The notes under the pieces are model-generated. The model was not told the origin of the DNA and did not search any database. It worked only from the letters and a program-made list of their open reading frames with translations. This document shows positions 55,102 through 63,907 of a stretch of 64,000 bases of DNA, in pieces; within the stretch, counting starts at the first letter, position 1, and each line of letters begins with the position of its first letter. The stretch lies in assembly GCA_038246785.1 (NCBI GenBank), contig JBBRVP010000006.1:67873-131872 (forward strand). Direction: 5' to 3'. The stretch comes from JBBRVP01 sp038246785. Lineage in GTDB: Bacteria; Actinomycetota; Actinomycetes; Jiangellales; Jiangellaceae. The position numbers were made by a program, and so were the translations under genes.

Positions 55102-55361
55102 CGCGTCGCCCCCTAGGCCGTCGGTGTCCAGAGGCTCCGGCGCTGGGGCCTGATACGGACTGCAGCCCCAGCTCTGCGCTGCGTTTGGCCCGGAAGGTGC
55201 CGGGTCGTGGCGGCATCTGGGGGTTCGCCAGCCGGGCTCCTCGGGAAGCGGCCCGTCTCGTCGTCGTGATCACGGAGCCCTGGGACGGAGTGCGCCAGCG
55301 GCCTCTGGAGGTGTAGCTGCGCCGGCAGGCGCGGCCGCACCCCAGATCGCGGCTGGAAAGA

Positions 55362-55870
55362 TCATGGACGGTCGGGCATGTTCGTCCAGCCTTTGCCGTC
55401 GCTGCGCCGGTACCACCCGGATGCGGCGAGCGTCCCGCCGTCGACGGCGAGAACCTGACCGGTGACGAAGCGAGCCGCGTCCGAGGCGAGGAAGGCGATC
55501 ACCTCAGCGGAATCCTCCGGGTTCCCGAAGCGGCCGAGCGGGACCCAGGTGGGGATCAGCCCTGGATCGCGGCCGCGCAGCATGGCCTCCCGAGGCGTCT
55601 GCTCGGTCTGCACGAGGTCGGGCGCGACGGCGTTGATTCGGACTGCGTGCGGTCCCATCTCCACGGCGAGGCTGCGGGTGAATGCGACGACCCCGGCCTT
55701 GGCCGCGGAGTAGGCCGCGTGGGCGGGTATGCCGCGCAGCGCCTCGACCGTCGCGACGTTGACGACGGCGCCCCCACCCTGGTCAATCATGGTCGGGAGC
55801 ACGGCGTGGGTCAGGCGCAGGACGTGTAGGAGGTTGAGCTCGTAGAGCCGCTGCCACTGCTCAGGCGTGC
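55362..55870 (-). pseudogene. SDR-family dehydrogenase, C-terminal remnant
   Basis: Frame TPEQWQRLYELNLLHVLRLTHAVLP, VNVATVEALRGIPAHAAYSAAKAG (catalytic Ser-like region and YxxxK), to VTGQVLAVDGGTLAASGWY is the second half of a classical short-chain dehydrogenase/reductase. The N-terminal NAD-binding half is absent; upstream at about 55870 the sequence changes into an acyl-CoA ligase fragment in another frame. Stop at 55362. Substrate probably a 3-hydroxyacyl-CoA-like compound, by context. Confidence 0.75.
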
Positions 55871-56505
55871 TCGGCGAGGCGTCCGACGTCGCCGGTGTGG
55901 AGCCAGCCCCCGGGGTCGATCGCCGCGAGGGTCGCCTCGGCGTCCTCGAAGTAGCCGAGCATGACGTTGTCGCCGCGCAACCAGATCTCTCTGTCGGCGT
56001 CCACCGGCAGGTCTCTTCCGTCGGCATCGACGACGCGGATCTCGATGCCGACCACCGCCGGCCCGGTGGTCTCCGCGACGTGCCGCGGGTCCTCGCCGGG
56101 TCGTGACTGGGTCGCGACGACGCACTCCGTGAGGCCGTACGCCTGCCCGACCGTGCGGAAGCCGAGTACGTCGATCATCTGCTCGAAGAGCGACTGGGGC
56201 ACCGAGGGCGCGCCGGCGATCTCGAAGCGCAGCGAGCTCAGGTCGAAGTCGGCGCGACGCGGGTGGTTGATCAGCGTGGTGAAGATCGTGGGGGCCCCGG
56301 GAAGGACCGTGATGCGCTCCTTCTGGATCAGCGCCATCAAGGCGATCGGGTCGAAGGCGGGGACCGGATAGATCGTCGTGCCCGCCGTCAGAGCCGCCAG
56401 GATCCTGGCCTTGTAGCCCCTTGTAGCCCAAGCTGTGGACGAACGGGTTCACCACTGCGTACCGGTCGTGCTCGTCCAGAGCTGCACCGCGGGCCTCGGT
56501 CTCGG
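55861..56505 (-). pseudogene. acyl-CoA ligase (AMP-binding), internal remnant
   Basis: ALDEHDRYAVVNPFVHSLGYK then, in another frame, ARILAALTAGTTIYPVPAFD, ITVLPGAPTIFTTLINHP, EIAGAPSVPQSLFEQM, GQAYGLTE and GDNVMLGYFEDAEATLAA, ending at GWLHTGDVGRLAEH. These are successive FadD-type motifs, but both ends are missing. The break after LGYK is caused by a 10-bp duplication (GGCTACAAGG twice at about 56411-56430). The 3' end is fused to the SDR remnant. Confidence 0.75.
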
Positions 56506-56617
56506 CGACCCCGATACTCGTCGTACATGACCGGCGAGGTCGTATCCGTCAGCAGCCAGCACGCCTGATCGAATACCCGCAGTTGCACCGTCCCAGAAGG
56601 CGAACGAAGGAGTCACA

Positions 56618-57769
56618 ATGCCCGAGGCATACATCGTCGAGGCCGTCCGGACGCCCGTCGGCAGGCGCGGGGGCGCACTCGCATCGACGCACTCCGCCGA
56701 CCTCGGCGCTCATGTCATCAAGGCATTGGTGCACCGCAGCGGGATCGACCCGGGCGCCGTCGACGACGTCATCCTCGGGTGCACCGACACTCTCGGGTCG
56801 CAGGCAGGTGACGTCGCCCGCACGGCATGGCTGGTCGCGGGTCTGCCCGACCACGTCCCCGGCGTCACCATCGACCGGCAGTGCGGGTCGAGCCAGCAGG
56901 CCGTCCACTTCGCGGCCCAGGGCGTCATGTCCGGGACCGCGGACCTGATCGTCGCCGGCGGCGTCCAGAACATGTCCGCCATCCCGATCACGTCGGCGAT
57001 GATCGTGGGGGAGCAGTTCGGTTTCAGCACGCCGTTCGCCGAATCACCCGGCTGGCTCCGGCGCTACGGGGACCAGGAGGTCTCGCAGTTCCGCGGGGCG
57101 GAGATGATCGCGCAGAAGTGGGACCTTTCCCGCCAGCGCATGGAGGAGTTCGCGTACGAGAGCCACCAGCGCGCCATCAGGGCGATCGACGCCGGCAGGT
57201 TCAGCCGTGAGATCGAGCCCGTCGGCGAGTTCACGACCGACGAGGGTCCGCGTCGCGACACCTCTCTCGAGAAGATGGCTGCCTTGGCGCCGTTGCGGGA
57301 GGGCGGCCGGATCACCGCGGCAGTCGCCTCGCAGATCAGCGATGCTGCCTCGGCGATGCTGGTCGCGTCGGAGGCAGCGGTCGCCGAACACGGTTTGACG
57401 CCTCGCGCGCGGATCGTGCACCTCAGCGTGTACGGCGACGACCCGGTATGGATGTTGACGGGGCCGATCTCCGCGACGGCTCGCGCGCTCGATCGCTCGG
57501 GCCTGTCCGTCGACGACATCGATCTGTTCGAGGTCAACGAGGCCTTCGCATGCGTCGCCCTGGCCTGGGCGAGGGAGACCGGTGCTGACCTCGAGCGCAC
57601 CAATGTCAACGGCGGTGCCATCGCGCTCGGCCACCCCATCGGCGCGACCGGCACCCGGCTCATGACCACACTGCTGCACGAGCTCGAGCGTCGCGGTGGG
57701 CGCTACGGGCTGCAGGTCATGTGCGAGGGCGGCGGCCAGGCCAACGTCACGATCATCGAAAGACTCTGA
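56618..57769 (+). CDS. acetyl-CoA acyltransferase (thiolase), 383 aa
   Basis: Complete thiolase that cleaves a 3-ketoacyl-CoA with CoA. The acyl-enzyme Cys is in DRQCGSSQQA, followed by VNEAFACVA, GGAIALGHPIGATGTR (His) and the second catalytic Cys in MCEGGGQANV. Length is normal. ATG at 56618 follows GAAGGAG at 56605-56611. It is the intact centre of an otherwise decayed acyl-CoA catabolic cluster; this family branch often occurs in steroid or branched-chain acyl degradation. Confidence 0.93.
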   Translation: MPEAYIVEAVRTPVGRRGGALASTHSADLGAHVIKALVHRSGIDPGAVDDVILGCTDTLGSQAGDVARTAWLVAGLPDHVPGVTIDRQCGSSQQAVHFAAQGVMSGTADLIVAGGVQNMSAIPITSAMIVGEQFGFSTPFAESPGWLRRYGDQEVSQFRGAEMIAQKWDLSRQRMEEFAYESHQRAIRAIDAGRFSREIEPVGEFTTDEGPRRDTSLEKMAALAPLREGGRITAAVASQISDAASAMLVASEAAVAEHGLTPRARIVHLSVYGDDPVWMLTGPISATARALDRSGLSVDDIDLFEVNEAFACVALAWARETGADLERTNVNGGAIALGHPIGATGTRLMTTLLHELERRGGRYGLQVMCEGGGQANVTIIERL

Positions 57770-57818
57770 CCGGAGGGTCTGCGGGATGCGGAGCAGGTCG
57801 GGGGATCCCGCCCGGTGG

Positions 57819-58205
57819 TCAGGTCGCGGTGTCGACCATCGCCGCGGCGGAAGCACGTAGCTGCGCGACCGCGCCCGTGACGATCCGGTCAACGAGCTCC
57901 TCGGACGAGGGCAGGTCCTCGATCATCGCGACCACCTGACCCGAGGCGAGCATGCCCGCCTCGGTGTCTCCCTCGACGAGCCCGGCCCGCAACAGCGTCG
58001 GGGTGTTGGCCGCCATCATTGTCTGCGACCACGTGCGGTCGCCGGCCCGCTTGAGCCGGACGCCGTCCGCCACCACCCCCCGCCAGCTCTGGCCGCTCAA
58101 TCGCTTGTACTCGAGCGTGCGCTTCAGCGTCGGCACGAGCCGGCGAAGCGCGTTCTTCTCCTCGAGGCCACTGACGAAGCCGGTGCGCAGCAGCGGTGCG
58201 GCATA
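57819..58205 (-). pseudogene. nitronate monooxygenase-type flavoprotein, C-terminal remnant
   Basis: APLLRTGFVSGLEEKNALRR, LVPTLKRTLEYKRLSGQSWRG and GQVVAMIEDLPSSEELVDRI are the C-terminal third of an NAD(P)H-dependent flavin oxidoreductase/2-nitropropane dioxygenase of the kind found in fatty-acid and steroid clusters. The catalytic barrel before it is missing. The break coincides with the head of the divergent SDR remnant, implying one deletion removed both 5' ends. Confidence 0.65.
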
Positions 58206-58214
58206 CAGTCGGCA

Positions 58215-58639
58215 CGTCTCGTCACCACAGTGCCGTCAAGTCCGAAGCCGATGTCGCCGACGTCGCCGCCATGCTGTTGCAGGCGATCGACACGTACGGC
58301 GCCCTCGGCGTCCTCGACATCCTGGTCAACAACGCGGGATTCGTCATGACCGAGGGCCCCTTCGCCGAGGCGATGGCGGCGCCCGAGAGCGGCCTCGACG
58401 CGATGCACCCGGGCAATGTCGCTCCGGTTGTCGCCTGTTTGTCCAGCGTCGAAGCGCTCAAGGTGACCGGTTGCGTCATCGAGGTCGAGGGTGGTCGGAT
58501 CTGCCCGGAGGACAGATGGCGGCACGGATCCATCGCACAGCAGGATGCGCGCTGGGTGACGGCCGACGTCGGGCTGGCACTCCAGGCACTGATCGCGGGG
58601 GCACCGGCGCCTGAGCCAGGCCACGGAGCGCAACCTTGA
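58215..58639 (+). pseudogene. SDR-family dehydrogenase with N-terminal truncation and internal deletion
   Basis: SEADVADVAAMLLQAIDTYG, LDILVNNAGFVMTEGPFAEA is the middle of an SDR; the next recognisable part is MHPGNVAPVVACLSSVEALK and VTGCVIEVEGGRICPE from the C-terminal end. The segment with the catalytic Tyr-x3-Lys is gone, and the N-terminal GxxxGxG is also missing. Stop overlaps the MaoC start (TTGA). Confidence 0.65.
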
Positions 58640-59442
58640 GCGCGGGGAAGCCTGCGGCGGGCTGGATCGGACGCACCCTGGGCACGCGGACGATCGGCTG
58701 GACGTCGCGGGATGCGATCCTCTACGCCCTGTCGATCGGTGCACGGGCCGACCAGCTCGACCTCGTCTTCGAAGACCGGCTACGCGTGCTGCCGACCTTC
58801 GGCCTGACGCTGGCGCAGTGGGCGCCCGACGTGCTCGGCGCCGCCGGCGCCTTCGACGTCGGTCAGGCACTGCATGGGTCGCAGCGCCTCGAGGTGCTGG
58901 CGCCGCTCCCGCCAGACGGCGAGCTCGAGATGACCGCACGGGTCGCCGCCGTGTGGGACAAGGGAGCTGCCGCGGTCTTCGACGTCGAGGTGGCGAGCAG
59001 GGCGTTCGTCGCGACCTGGTCGATCTTCGCCCCCGGCTCCGGAGGGTTCGGCGGCGACCGTGGGCCGTCCCGTCCGCCCGCTCCCGTCGGTCCCCCAACA
59101 TGGTCGGGCCACCTGACGGTGGCGGAGAACGCTGCCGCGCTCTACCGGCTGAGCGGCGATCTCCATCACATCCACATCGACCCCGCTGCGGCAGCGGCGA
59201 TCGGCCAGCCGGGCCCGATCCTGCATGGTCTCGCCACGCTCGCCGCCGGGACTCTCGTGCTGGCGGAACGGGATTCCTCGCACCCAGCTGACCTTCAGCT
59301 GCTCGAGGGGCGTTTCAGCTCAACGGCGTTTCCCGGTGAAACCCTCACGGTCGAGACGTGGGGAGACGGACAGTTCCGCGTGAGCAGCGAACGCGGAGTG
59401 GTTGTCGATGCCGGCCGGGTGGTGTTCGGCCCCAACACGTGA
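58636..59442 (+). CDS. MaoC/hydratase-2-like enoyl-CoA hydratase, 268 aa
   Basis: Double hot-dog protein. The C-terminal half carries the hydratase-2 pattern YRLSGDLHHIHIDPAAA (catalytic Asp and His; the common Asn-Pro pair is replaced by His-His), then GPILHGLATLAAGTL. The N-terminal half is a MaoC/FAS1-like domain without the motif. It hydrates a trans-2-enoyl-CoA in beta-oxidation. TTG at 58636 is the apparent start, coupled to the preceding SDR remnant. Confidence 0.85.
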   Translation: MSAGKPAAGWIGRTLGTRTIGWTSRDAILYALSIGARADQLDLVFEDRLRVLPTFGLTLAQWAPDVLGAAGAFDVGQALHGSQRLEVLAPLPPDGELEMTARVAAVWDKGAAAVFDVEVASRAFVATWSIFAPGSGGFGGDRGPSRPPAPVGPPTWSGHLTVAENAAALYRLSGDLHHIHIDPAAAAAIGQPGPILHGLATLAAGTLVLAERDSSHPADLQLLEGRFSSTAFPGETLTVETWGDGQFRVSSERGVVVDAGRVVFGPNT

Positions 59443-59639
59443 TGGTCGGGGGAGCCGCCGGCGCCGCGACGCAAGCTGCCGCCGACTGGACGAGGCGCGG
59501 TTGGGGATCAATGTGGCGGCACGGTGGAGCGGGTGTACGGCCTGACGGTGGTCTCGGCGTGGACCGCGGGGCGCTGGTGGGGCACCGTGCAAGACCACGG
59601 GTGAGGCGCTGGTCGACACCGCCCCGCAGGCACTGCGGG

Positions 59640-60000
59640 CGCCGCGCGCCGTCCGAGCAGCCGCCAACGCCCGCGGTGGCGACGACCATGGGCACCCGGA
59701 TGTTCCCGCCGAGACACGTCGGGGTTTTGGCCGCCACCTCCCGGTCGATCGCCTCAACGATGTCGTCCTCCTCCTCCTCAGGCAAACACGTAGGAGGCTC
59801 GGCAGGCCCGGTGGACTGGCCTTGGCGTAGGCCACGGCGTCCTCGACCCGGCTCGTCGCCTCGTCGTGCGCGGCTGCTACGGCGGCGTCGTCCAGAAGCG
59901 TCGGCCTCGCGCAGCCGCTGCTCGTAGCGCGTGGATGGGGTCGAGCGCCGGTCCGTCGGCCGGCTCGGGCCGGTTCGTGTCGAGCCCCCGTAGGTGAGCC
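59640..60000 (-). pseudogene. possible TPP-dependent dehydrogenase E1 remnants
   Basis: In different minus-strand frames: RYEQRLREAD, then LDDAAVAAAHDEATSRVEDAVAYAKASP, which resembles the C-terminus of pyruvate/acetoin dehydrogenase E1 alpha, and downstream IVEAIDREVAA...NIRVPMVVATAGVGG, which recalls E1 beta. The pieces are in shifted frames and no intact reading frame covers them. This fills most of the 602-bp gap 59443-60044; nothing else is seen there. Confidence 0.35.
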
Positions 60001-60044
60001 GAGAAGTGGAGGGGTTGTCGGTCCCTTCCGCCAGACTCGTGGAC

Positions 60045-60638
60045 ATGACACGAGTCGCGTTGTTCCACTCCGTGCTCGGGGTCCGCCCGGGCATCACCGA
60101 TGCCGCCGAGCGGCTCCGGGCGGCCGGTCATCACGTGCGCGTCGTCGACCAATACGGTGGGCGGGTCTTCGAGGATTACGTAGAGGCCGGGCAGTTCGCC
60201 GAGTCGATCGGCTACCTGACGCTGATGGGCCGAGCCGCCGAGGCCGTGGCCGACCTGCCCGACGGCTTCGTGGCCGCCGGGTTCTCAAACGGCGGCGGCA
60301 TGGCCGAGTCGGTGGCGACCCGCCGACAGGTCGCTGGCGTTCTCATGCTCTCCGGCGCGCTCGACCTGGCCATGATCGGCGTTGAGACCTGGCCGACGGG
60401 GGTGCCTGCCCAGATCCACTACACCGAAGGTGATCCGTTCCGGAACCAACGGTCGATCGACGCCGTGGTTCGACACGTCACGTCGTCAGGCGGGTCCATC
60501 GAGGTGTTCGATTACCCGGGGTCGGGGCACCTGTTCACCGACGCCTCGCTGCCGGACGAGTACGACGAGGAGGCGGCGCACCTGATGTGGTCCCGGGTGC
60601 TCCCCTTCTGCGCTGCGGCAAGGACGCGGCCACCCTAA
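60045..60638 (+). CDS. dienelactone hydrolase family protein, 197 aa
   Basis: Alpha/beta hydrolase of the DLH family. The nucleophile elbow is AGFSNGGGMAES, so Ser replaces the usual Cys of dienelactone hydrolases. The acid is probably in TEGDPFRN and the His in PGSGHLFTDASLPDEYD. Length is about 40 residues shorter than typical DLH. ATG at 60045 (or GTG at 60039) starts at TRVALFHSVLGVRPG. Substrate unknown. Confidence 0.8.
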   Translation: MTRVALFHSVLGVRPGITDAAERLRAAGHHVRVVDQYGGRVFEDYVEAGQFAESIGYLTLMGRAAEAVADLPDGFVAAGFSNGGGMAESVATRRQVAGVLMLSGALDLAMIGVETWPTGVPAQIHYTEGDPFRNQRSIDAVVRHVTSSGGSIEVFDYPGSGHLFTDASLPDEYDEEAAHLMWSRVLPFCAAARTRPP

Positions 60639-60731
60639 TGAGTGATCCCCTGCCGATCAGGTCGGCTCGTACGGCGTGGTAGACGCAGTAGTCACGGTGG
60701 CCCCTGATGACAGGCTGTCGGGCTGGCTCGG

Positions 60732-63329
60732 CTAGGTCAGGATCTCGACGTACCCATCGGTACCATTCACGCGGATCCGCTGCCCGTCCCGGATCAGCCG
60801 GGTGGCATGTTCCACCCCCACGACGGCCGGCAAGCCGTATTCCCGTGCAATCACCGCGCCATGGGTCATCAGGCCCCCAACCTCGGTCACCAGGCCGTTG
60901 ATCGCGACGAACAGGGGCGTCCAACTGGGGTCGGTGTACGCGGTGACCAGGATGTCGCCCGCTTCGAGATCGGCCTCCGTCGTGTCCAGGATTACGCGGG
61001 CCCGCCCCTCGATGGTCCCGGCGGAAACCGGTAGGCCGACCAGGGCGCCGGCCGGCAGATCGTCGCGTCGGTACGCCCCGGCGATGACCTCGCCATCCGA
61101 GGTGAGCACCCGGGGCGGCGTGAGCGCTTGATACGACCTGAACGCGTCCTTGCGCTGGCGGATGAGCTGGTCATCCACGTGGTTCGTGCGCACGACGTCG
61201 TGGAGCTCCGGGAACGTGAGGTAGAAGATGTCTTCGTTCGCACGAAGCACGTGGGCCTGCACAAGGCGCCCGGCTTCTTCCAACAAGGCCTGGTTGTACA
61301 CGAAGTAGCGGCTGACCATGCCGAACTTCGGGTACTCCCTGTATCCGGTGAAGGTCCGAACCCGGTCGATCACCCGCTTGGCCTCTTCGGCCTTCCGCTC
61401 CCCGTCCGGCAAGGCCCGCAAGCGCTCCAGCAGCTCCTGTTCCTTCTTCCTGGCCCCCTGCCGCCCCTGCTCAAGGCGCCGCTTCGCCTCGCCCGGCTCG
61501 AAGTTCTTGACGTTGCCGAGGATCATGGGCACGAGCGTGGTGGGGCGTTCGCTCCAGCGTGGCCTGGTGATGTCGATCTCGCCGACGCAGCGCATGCCGT
61601 ACTCGTCGAGCCAGGCCCGGATGGCGTCTCGCGCTTCGCGCCCGCCCGGGAGCCGGGGCAGCTCGTCCAGGAAGCCCCCGTCCTCTACGCCCTCCAGAAA
61701 CGCCACCACGTCCGGATGCGGGCGGATCACGTCCGCGACGTCCAACAGCGCCAGCCCCATCTCCGACGTGACGTTGTGGGGCACCGATTGCGTCAGCGTG
61801 TCGGCCGCATTCCTCACGCCCAGCCACGCCTGCAGCTGCTCGTTGAGCCACCACGTGGCCTCCATCCCCGCCATGATCACCTGATGGCTCTTCGGATCGA
61901 ACAGGATCCGCTTCAGCTCCTGGATGTCCGCCAAGATGAAGTCCAGCAGCGCCGGTCCGGACTTCGTTCGGATGTCGCGCTTCACGGCGGCGATGGAAGC
62001 CTGGCTGTGCCGGATCAGCTCGGTGACGACGGCTGGGTCGGTCTCGATCGAAGCGGGCGCGCCGGCCCCCGGCGGCAGCGTGGCGGGAGCCTCGTCCGGG
62101 AGCGGCCGAACGAAGTCACCGCGATCGACGATGGTCTGCAGCGCGTCTCCGGTCAACGGATCGGATCGCCCCGCGACATCGAGGAGGCCGGCGCGGACCG
62201 CCGGCGAGGCCAGGCCCTGGGTGACGTCGACGAACAGACGCCCGCCGGCCTCGGCCATAGGCCGAGGGGTCGTCAGCTGCCACAGGGAGAGCCCCAGGGG
62301 TTTCATGGGGTCGGTCATCATCTGCTGATGGCCGACGGAGACGTAGACGTGGTTCTCTTGATCGCTGACCGCGGGGATGGGGAACAGCGTGGTGATCGGC
62401 CGGCTCTGGACGATCCGGAAACCATCGTCGACCAGGCACCATTCGATGTCCTGGGGGCAGCCGAAGTGTGCTTCGATCCGCCGGCCCAGCTGCGCGAGCT
62501 CCACGACCTGGGCGTCCGTCAGCGCCGGCTGCTCCCGGCGTTCCGGATCGGTCGCCACCTCATGCGTCCCGCCGGCCGGCAGAGCGTTGATGGCCAGCTG
62601 CTTGGTGGCGATCGACTTGGCGACGACCTCGCCGTCGCGCACCGTGAAGACGTCCGCGTTCACCCGGCCTGAGACCAGGGCCTCGCCGAGGCCGAAGCTG
62701 GCCTCCACGGAGGCGACCTTCCGGTTCGACGTGACAGGGTCAGCTGTGAACAGGATGCCGGCAGCGTCCGAGAAGACCATCCGCTGCACGACCACGGCCA
62801 TATGGACCTTCCGGTGATCGAAGCCGTTCCACAGGCGGTAGGTCACGGCACGCTCGGTGAACAGCGACGCCCAGCAGCGGCTGACGTGCTGGAGGATCGC
62901 TGCCGGCCCCACGATGTTCAGGTACGTGTCCTGCTGGCCTGCGAAGGAGGCCGTCGGCAAGTCCTCCGCCGTCGCGCTGGAGCGGACCGCGTAGGGGGCT
63001 TGCTCGCCGAGCCGAGCGAGTGGGCGGGTGATCGCCGCCGCCACATCGTCGGGGATGGCGATCCCTTCAAGCGTCCGGCGGAACTCCGCGCTGAGCGTAC
63101 GGATCCCCGCCCGGTCGTCCGGCTCCAGGCGCGACAGCTGATCGAGCCAATCGTCGATCGACGGCGCGACTGCCATGACCCGCCGGAAGGCGTCCGTCGT
63201 CACGCAGTACCCAGCGGGCACGTGGATGCCTTCGATCCGCGAGAGCTCCCCCAGCTGCGCACCCTTGCCGCCAACGATCGCGACCTGCGTGTGGTCGATC
63301 TCCTGGAACCCCACCACGTAGTTGCTCAC
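60732..63329 (-). CDS. rph: rifampicin phosphotransferase, 865 aa
   Basis: PEP-synthase-like three-domain enzyme. The N-terminal ATP-grasp part has VGGKGAQLGELSRI and YAVRSSATAEDLPTASFAGQ; the middle is the rifamycin-binding helical region; the C-terminal swivelling domain has the catalytic His823 in GGLMTHGAVIAREYGLP (His825 in the Listeria enzyme). It uses ATP to phosphorylate the C21 hydroxyl of rifamycins. Length is that of characterised RPH proteins, distinct from PEP synthase. No rifamycin-associated element was recognised upstream. ATG at 63329. Confidence 0.9.
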   Translation of the reverse strand: MSNYVVGFQEIDHTQVAIVGGKGAQLGELSRIEGIHVPAGYCVTTDAFRRVMAVAPSIDDWLDQLSRLEPDDRAGIRTLSAEFRRTLEGIAIPDDVAAAITRPLARLGEQAPYAVRSSATAEDLPTASFAGQQDTYLNIVGPAAILQHVSRCWASLFTERAVTYRLWNGFDHRKVHMAVVVQRMVFSDAAGILFTADPVTSNRKVASVEASFGLGEALVSGRVNADVFTVRDGEVVAKSIATKQLAINALPAGGTHEVATDPERREQPALTDAQVVELAQLGRRIEAHFGCPQDIEWCLVDDGFRIVQSRPITTLFPIPAVSDQENHVYVSVGHQQMMTDPMKPLGLSLWQLTTPRPMAEAGGRLFVDVTQGLASPAVRAGLLDVAGRSDPLTGDALQTIVDRGDFVRPLPDEAPATLPPGAGAPASIETDPAVVTELIRHSQASIAAVKRDIRTKSGPALLDFILADIQELKRILFDPKSHQVIMAGMEATWWLNEQLQAWLGVRNAADTLTQSVPHNVTSEMGLALLDVADVIRPHPDVVAFLEGVEDGGFLDELPRLPGGREARDAIRAWLDEYGMRCVGEIDITRPRWSERPTTLVPMILGNVKNFEPGEAKRRLEQGRQGARKKEQELLERLRALPDGERKAEEAKRVIDRVRTFTGYREYPKFGMVSRYFVYNQALLEEAGRLVQAHVLRANEDIFYLTFPELHDVVRTNHVDDQLIRQRKDAFRSYQALTPPRVLTSDGEVIAGAYRRDDLPAGALVGLPVSAGTIEGRARVILDTTEADLEAGDILVTAYTDPSWTPLFVAINGLVTEVGGLMTHGAVIAREYGLPAVVGVEHATRLIRDGQRIRVNGTDGYVEILT

Positions 63330-63552
63330 TGGTGCACCCTCTTGTCGCGAAACGGCGTCAACATCAGCCCTGTCGTGCCTGTCCTGCGATCAGCGCGGCA
63401 TGGTCAAGCGCTTAGCCCTGCGAGTCGTCCTCGAAGCGACCCAGGAGCCGCAGCGCGGGGCACCTCCCACAATGTCGGCCCGTCGCCGTCCCGGGCCACA
63501 GCTCGTCGTGCATGCCTTGCAGTAGCGGGCGGAACGCGCGCTGCGGGTATGC

Positions 63553-63831
63553 TCACGCGCCGACAGCGATGCGACACGCTGGCCGAGCACGTACCCCCGC
63601 CGACTGCAGGTAGCCCTCGTGGGCGAGCCTGCGGCGCAGGTACGTCGTCGGCAGCGGGATCCCGCAGCGCCGGGCGAGGGAGTGGGCGCGGGCCGGACCG
63701 TCCGCTTCGCCGATCTCGTCCATGAGGTGGAGCGCACGCTGCACCGAGGCGATGAGCGTCGGGCGCCCATCCACGTCGACGTCCACGAAATGCCCCGCCA
63801 GCACGCTAGGCGGGGCGACGCTTCGCGGCAA
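63553..63831 (-). pseudogene. IclR-family regulator remnant
   Basis: SVQRALHLMDEIGEADGPAR and LARRCGIPLPTTYLRRRLAH then EGYLQS is the N-terminal winged helix of IclR proteins. A frameshift at about 63600 moves the continuing RRGYVLGQRVASLSA into another frame, and RPLLQGMHDELWPG follows in a third. The ligand-binding domain is lost. Decayed sequence continues to about 63410. Confidence 0.65.
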
Positions 63832-63907
63832 CGGTCGGCGGGCTGTCCCGGACCCATAGGGCAGATTCCAGTCAACGTCGCAACGGGACGCGTCGCAGAC
63901 TAGTGGG

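Noticed and set aside
51151..55116. Plus-strand open frame of 1321 aa opposite lodB and lodA
   Set aside because: Shadow of the real minus-strand genes, no recognisable domain; its length follows from GC bias at the third codon position.
56449..56634. Small minus-strand frame upstream of the thiolase
   Set aside because: It overlaps the thiolase start and only its frame-shifted neighbour shows ligase similarity; not a gene.
63330..63420. Rifamycin-associated element in front of rph
   Set aside because: I looked for a GGGGCTTGC-type inverted repeat and did not find one; no promoter with good consensus was found either.
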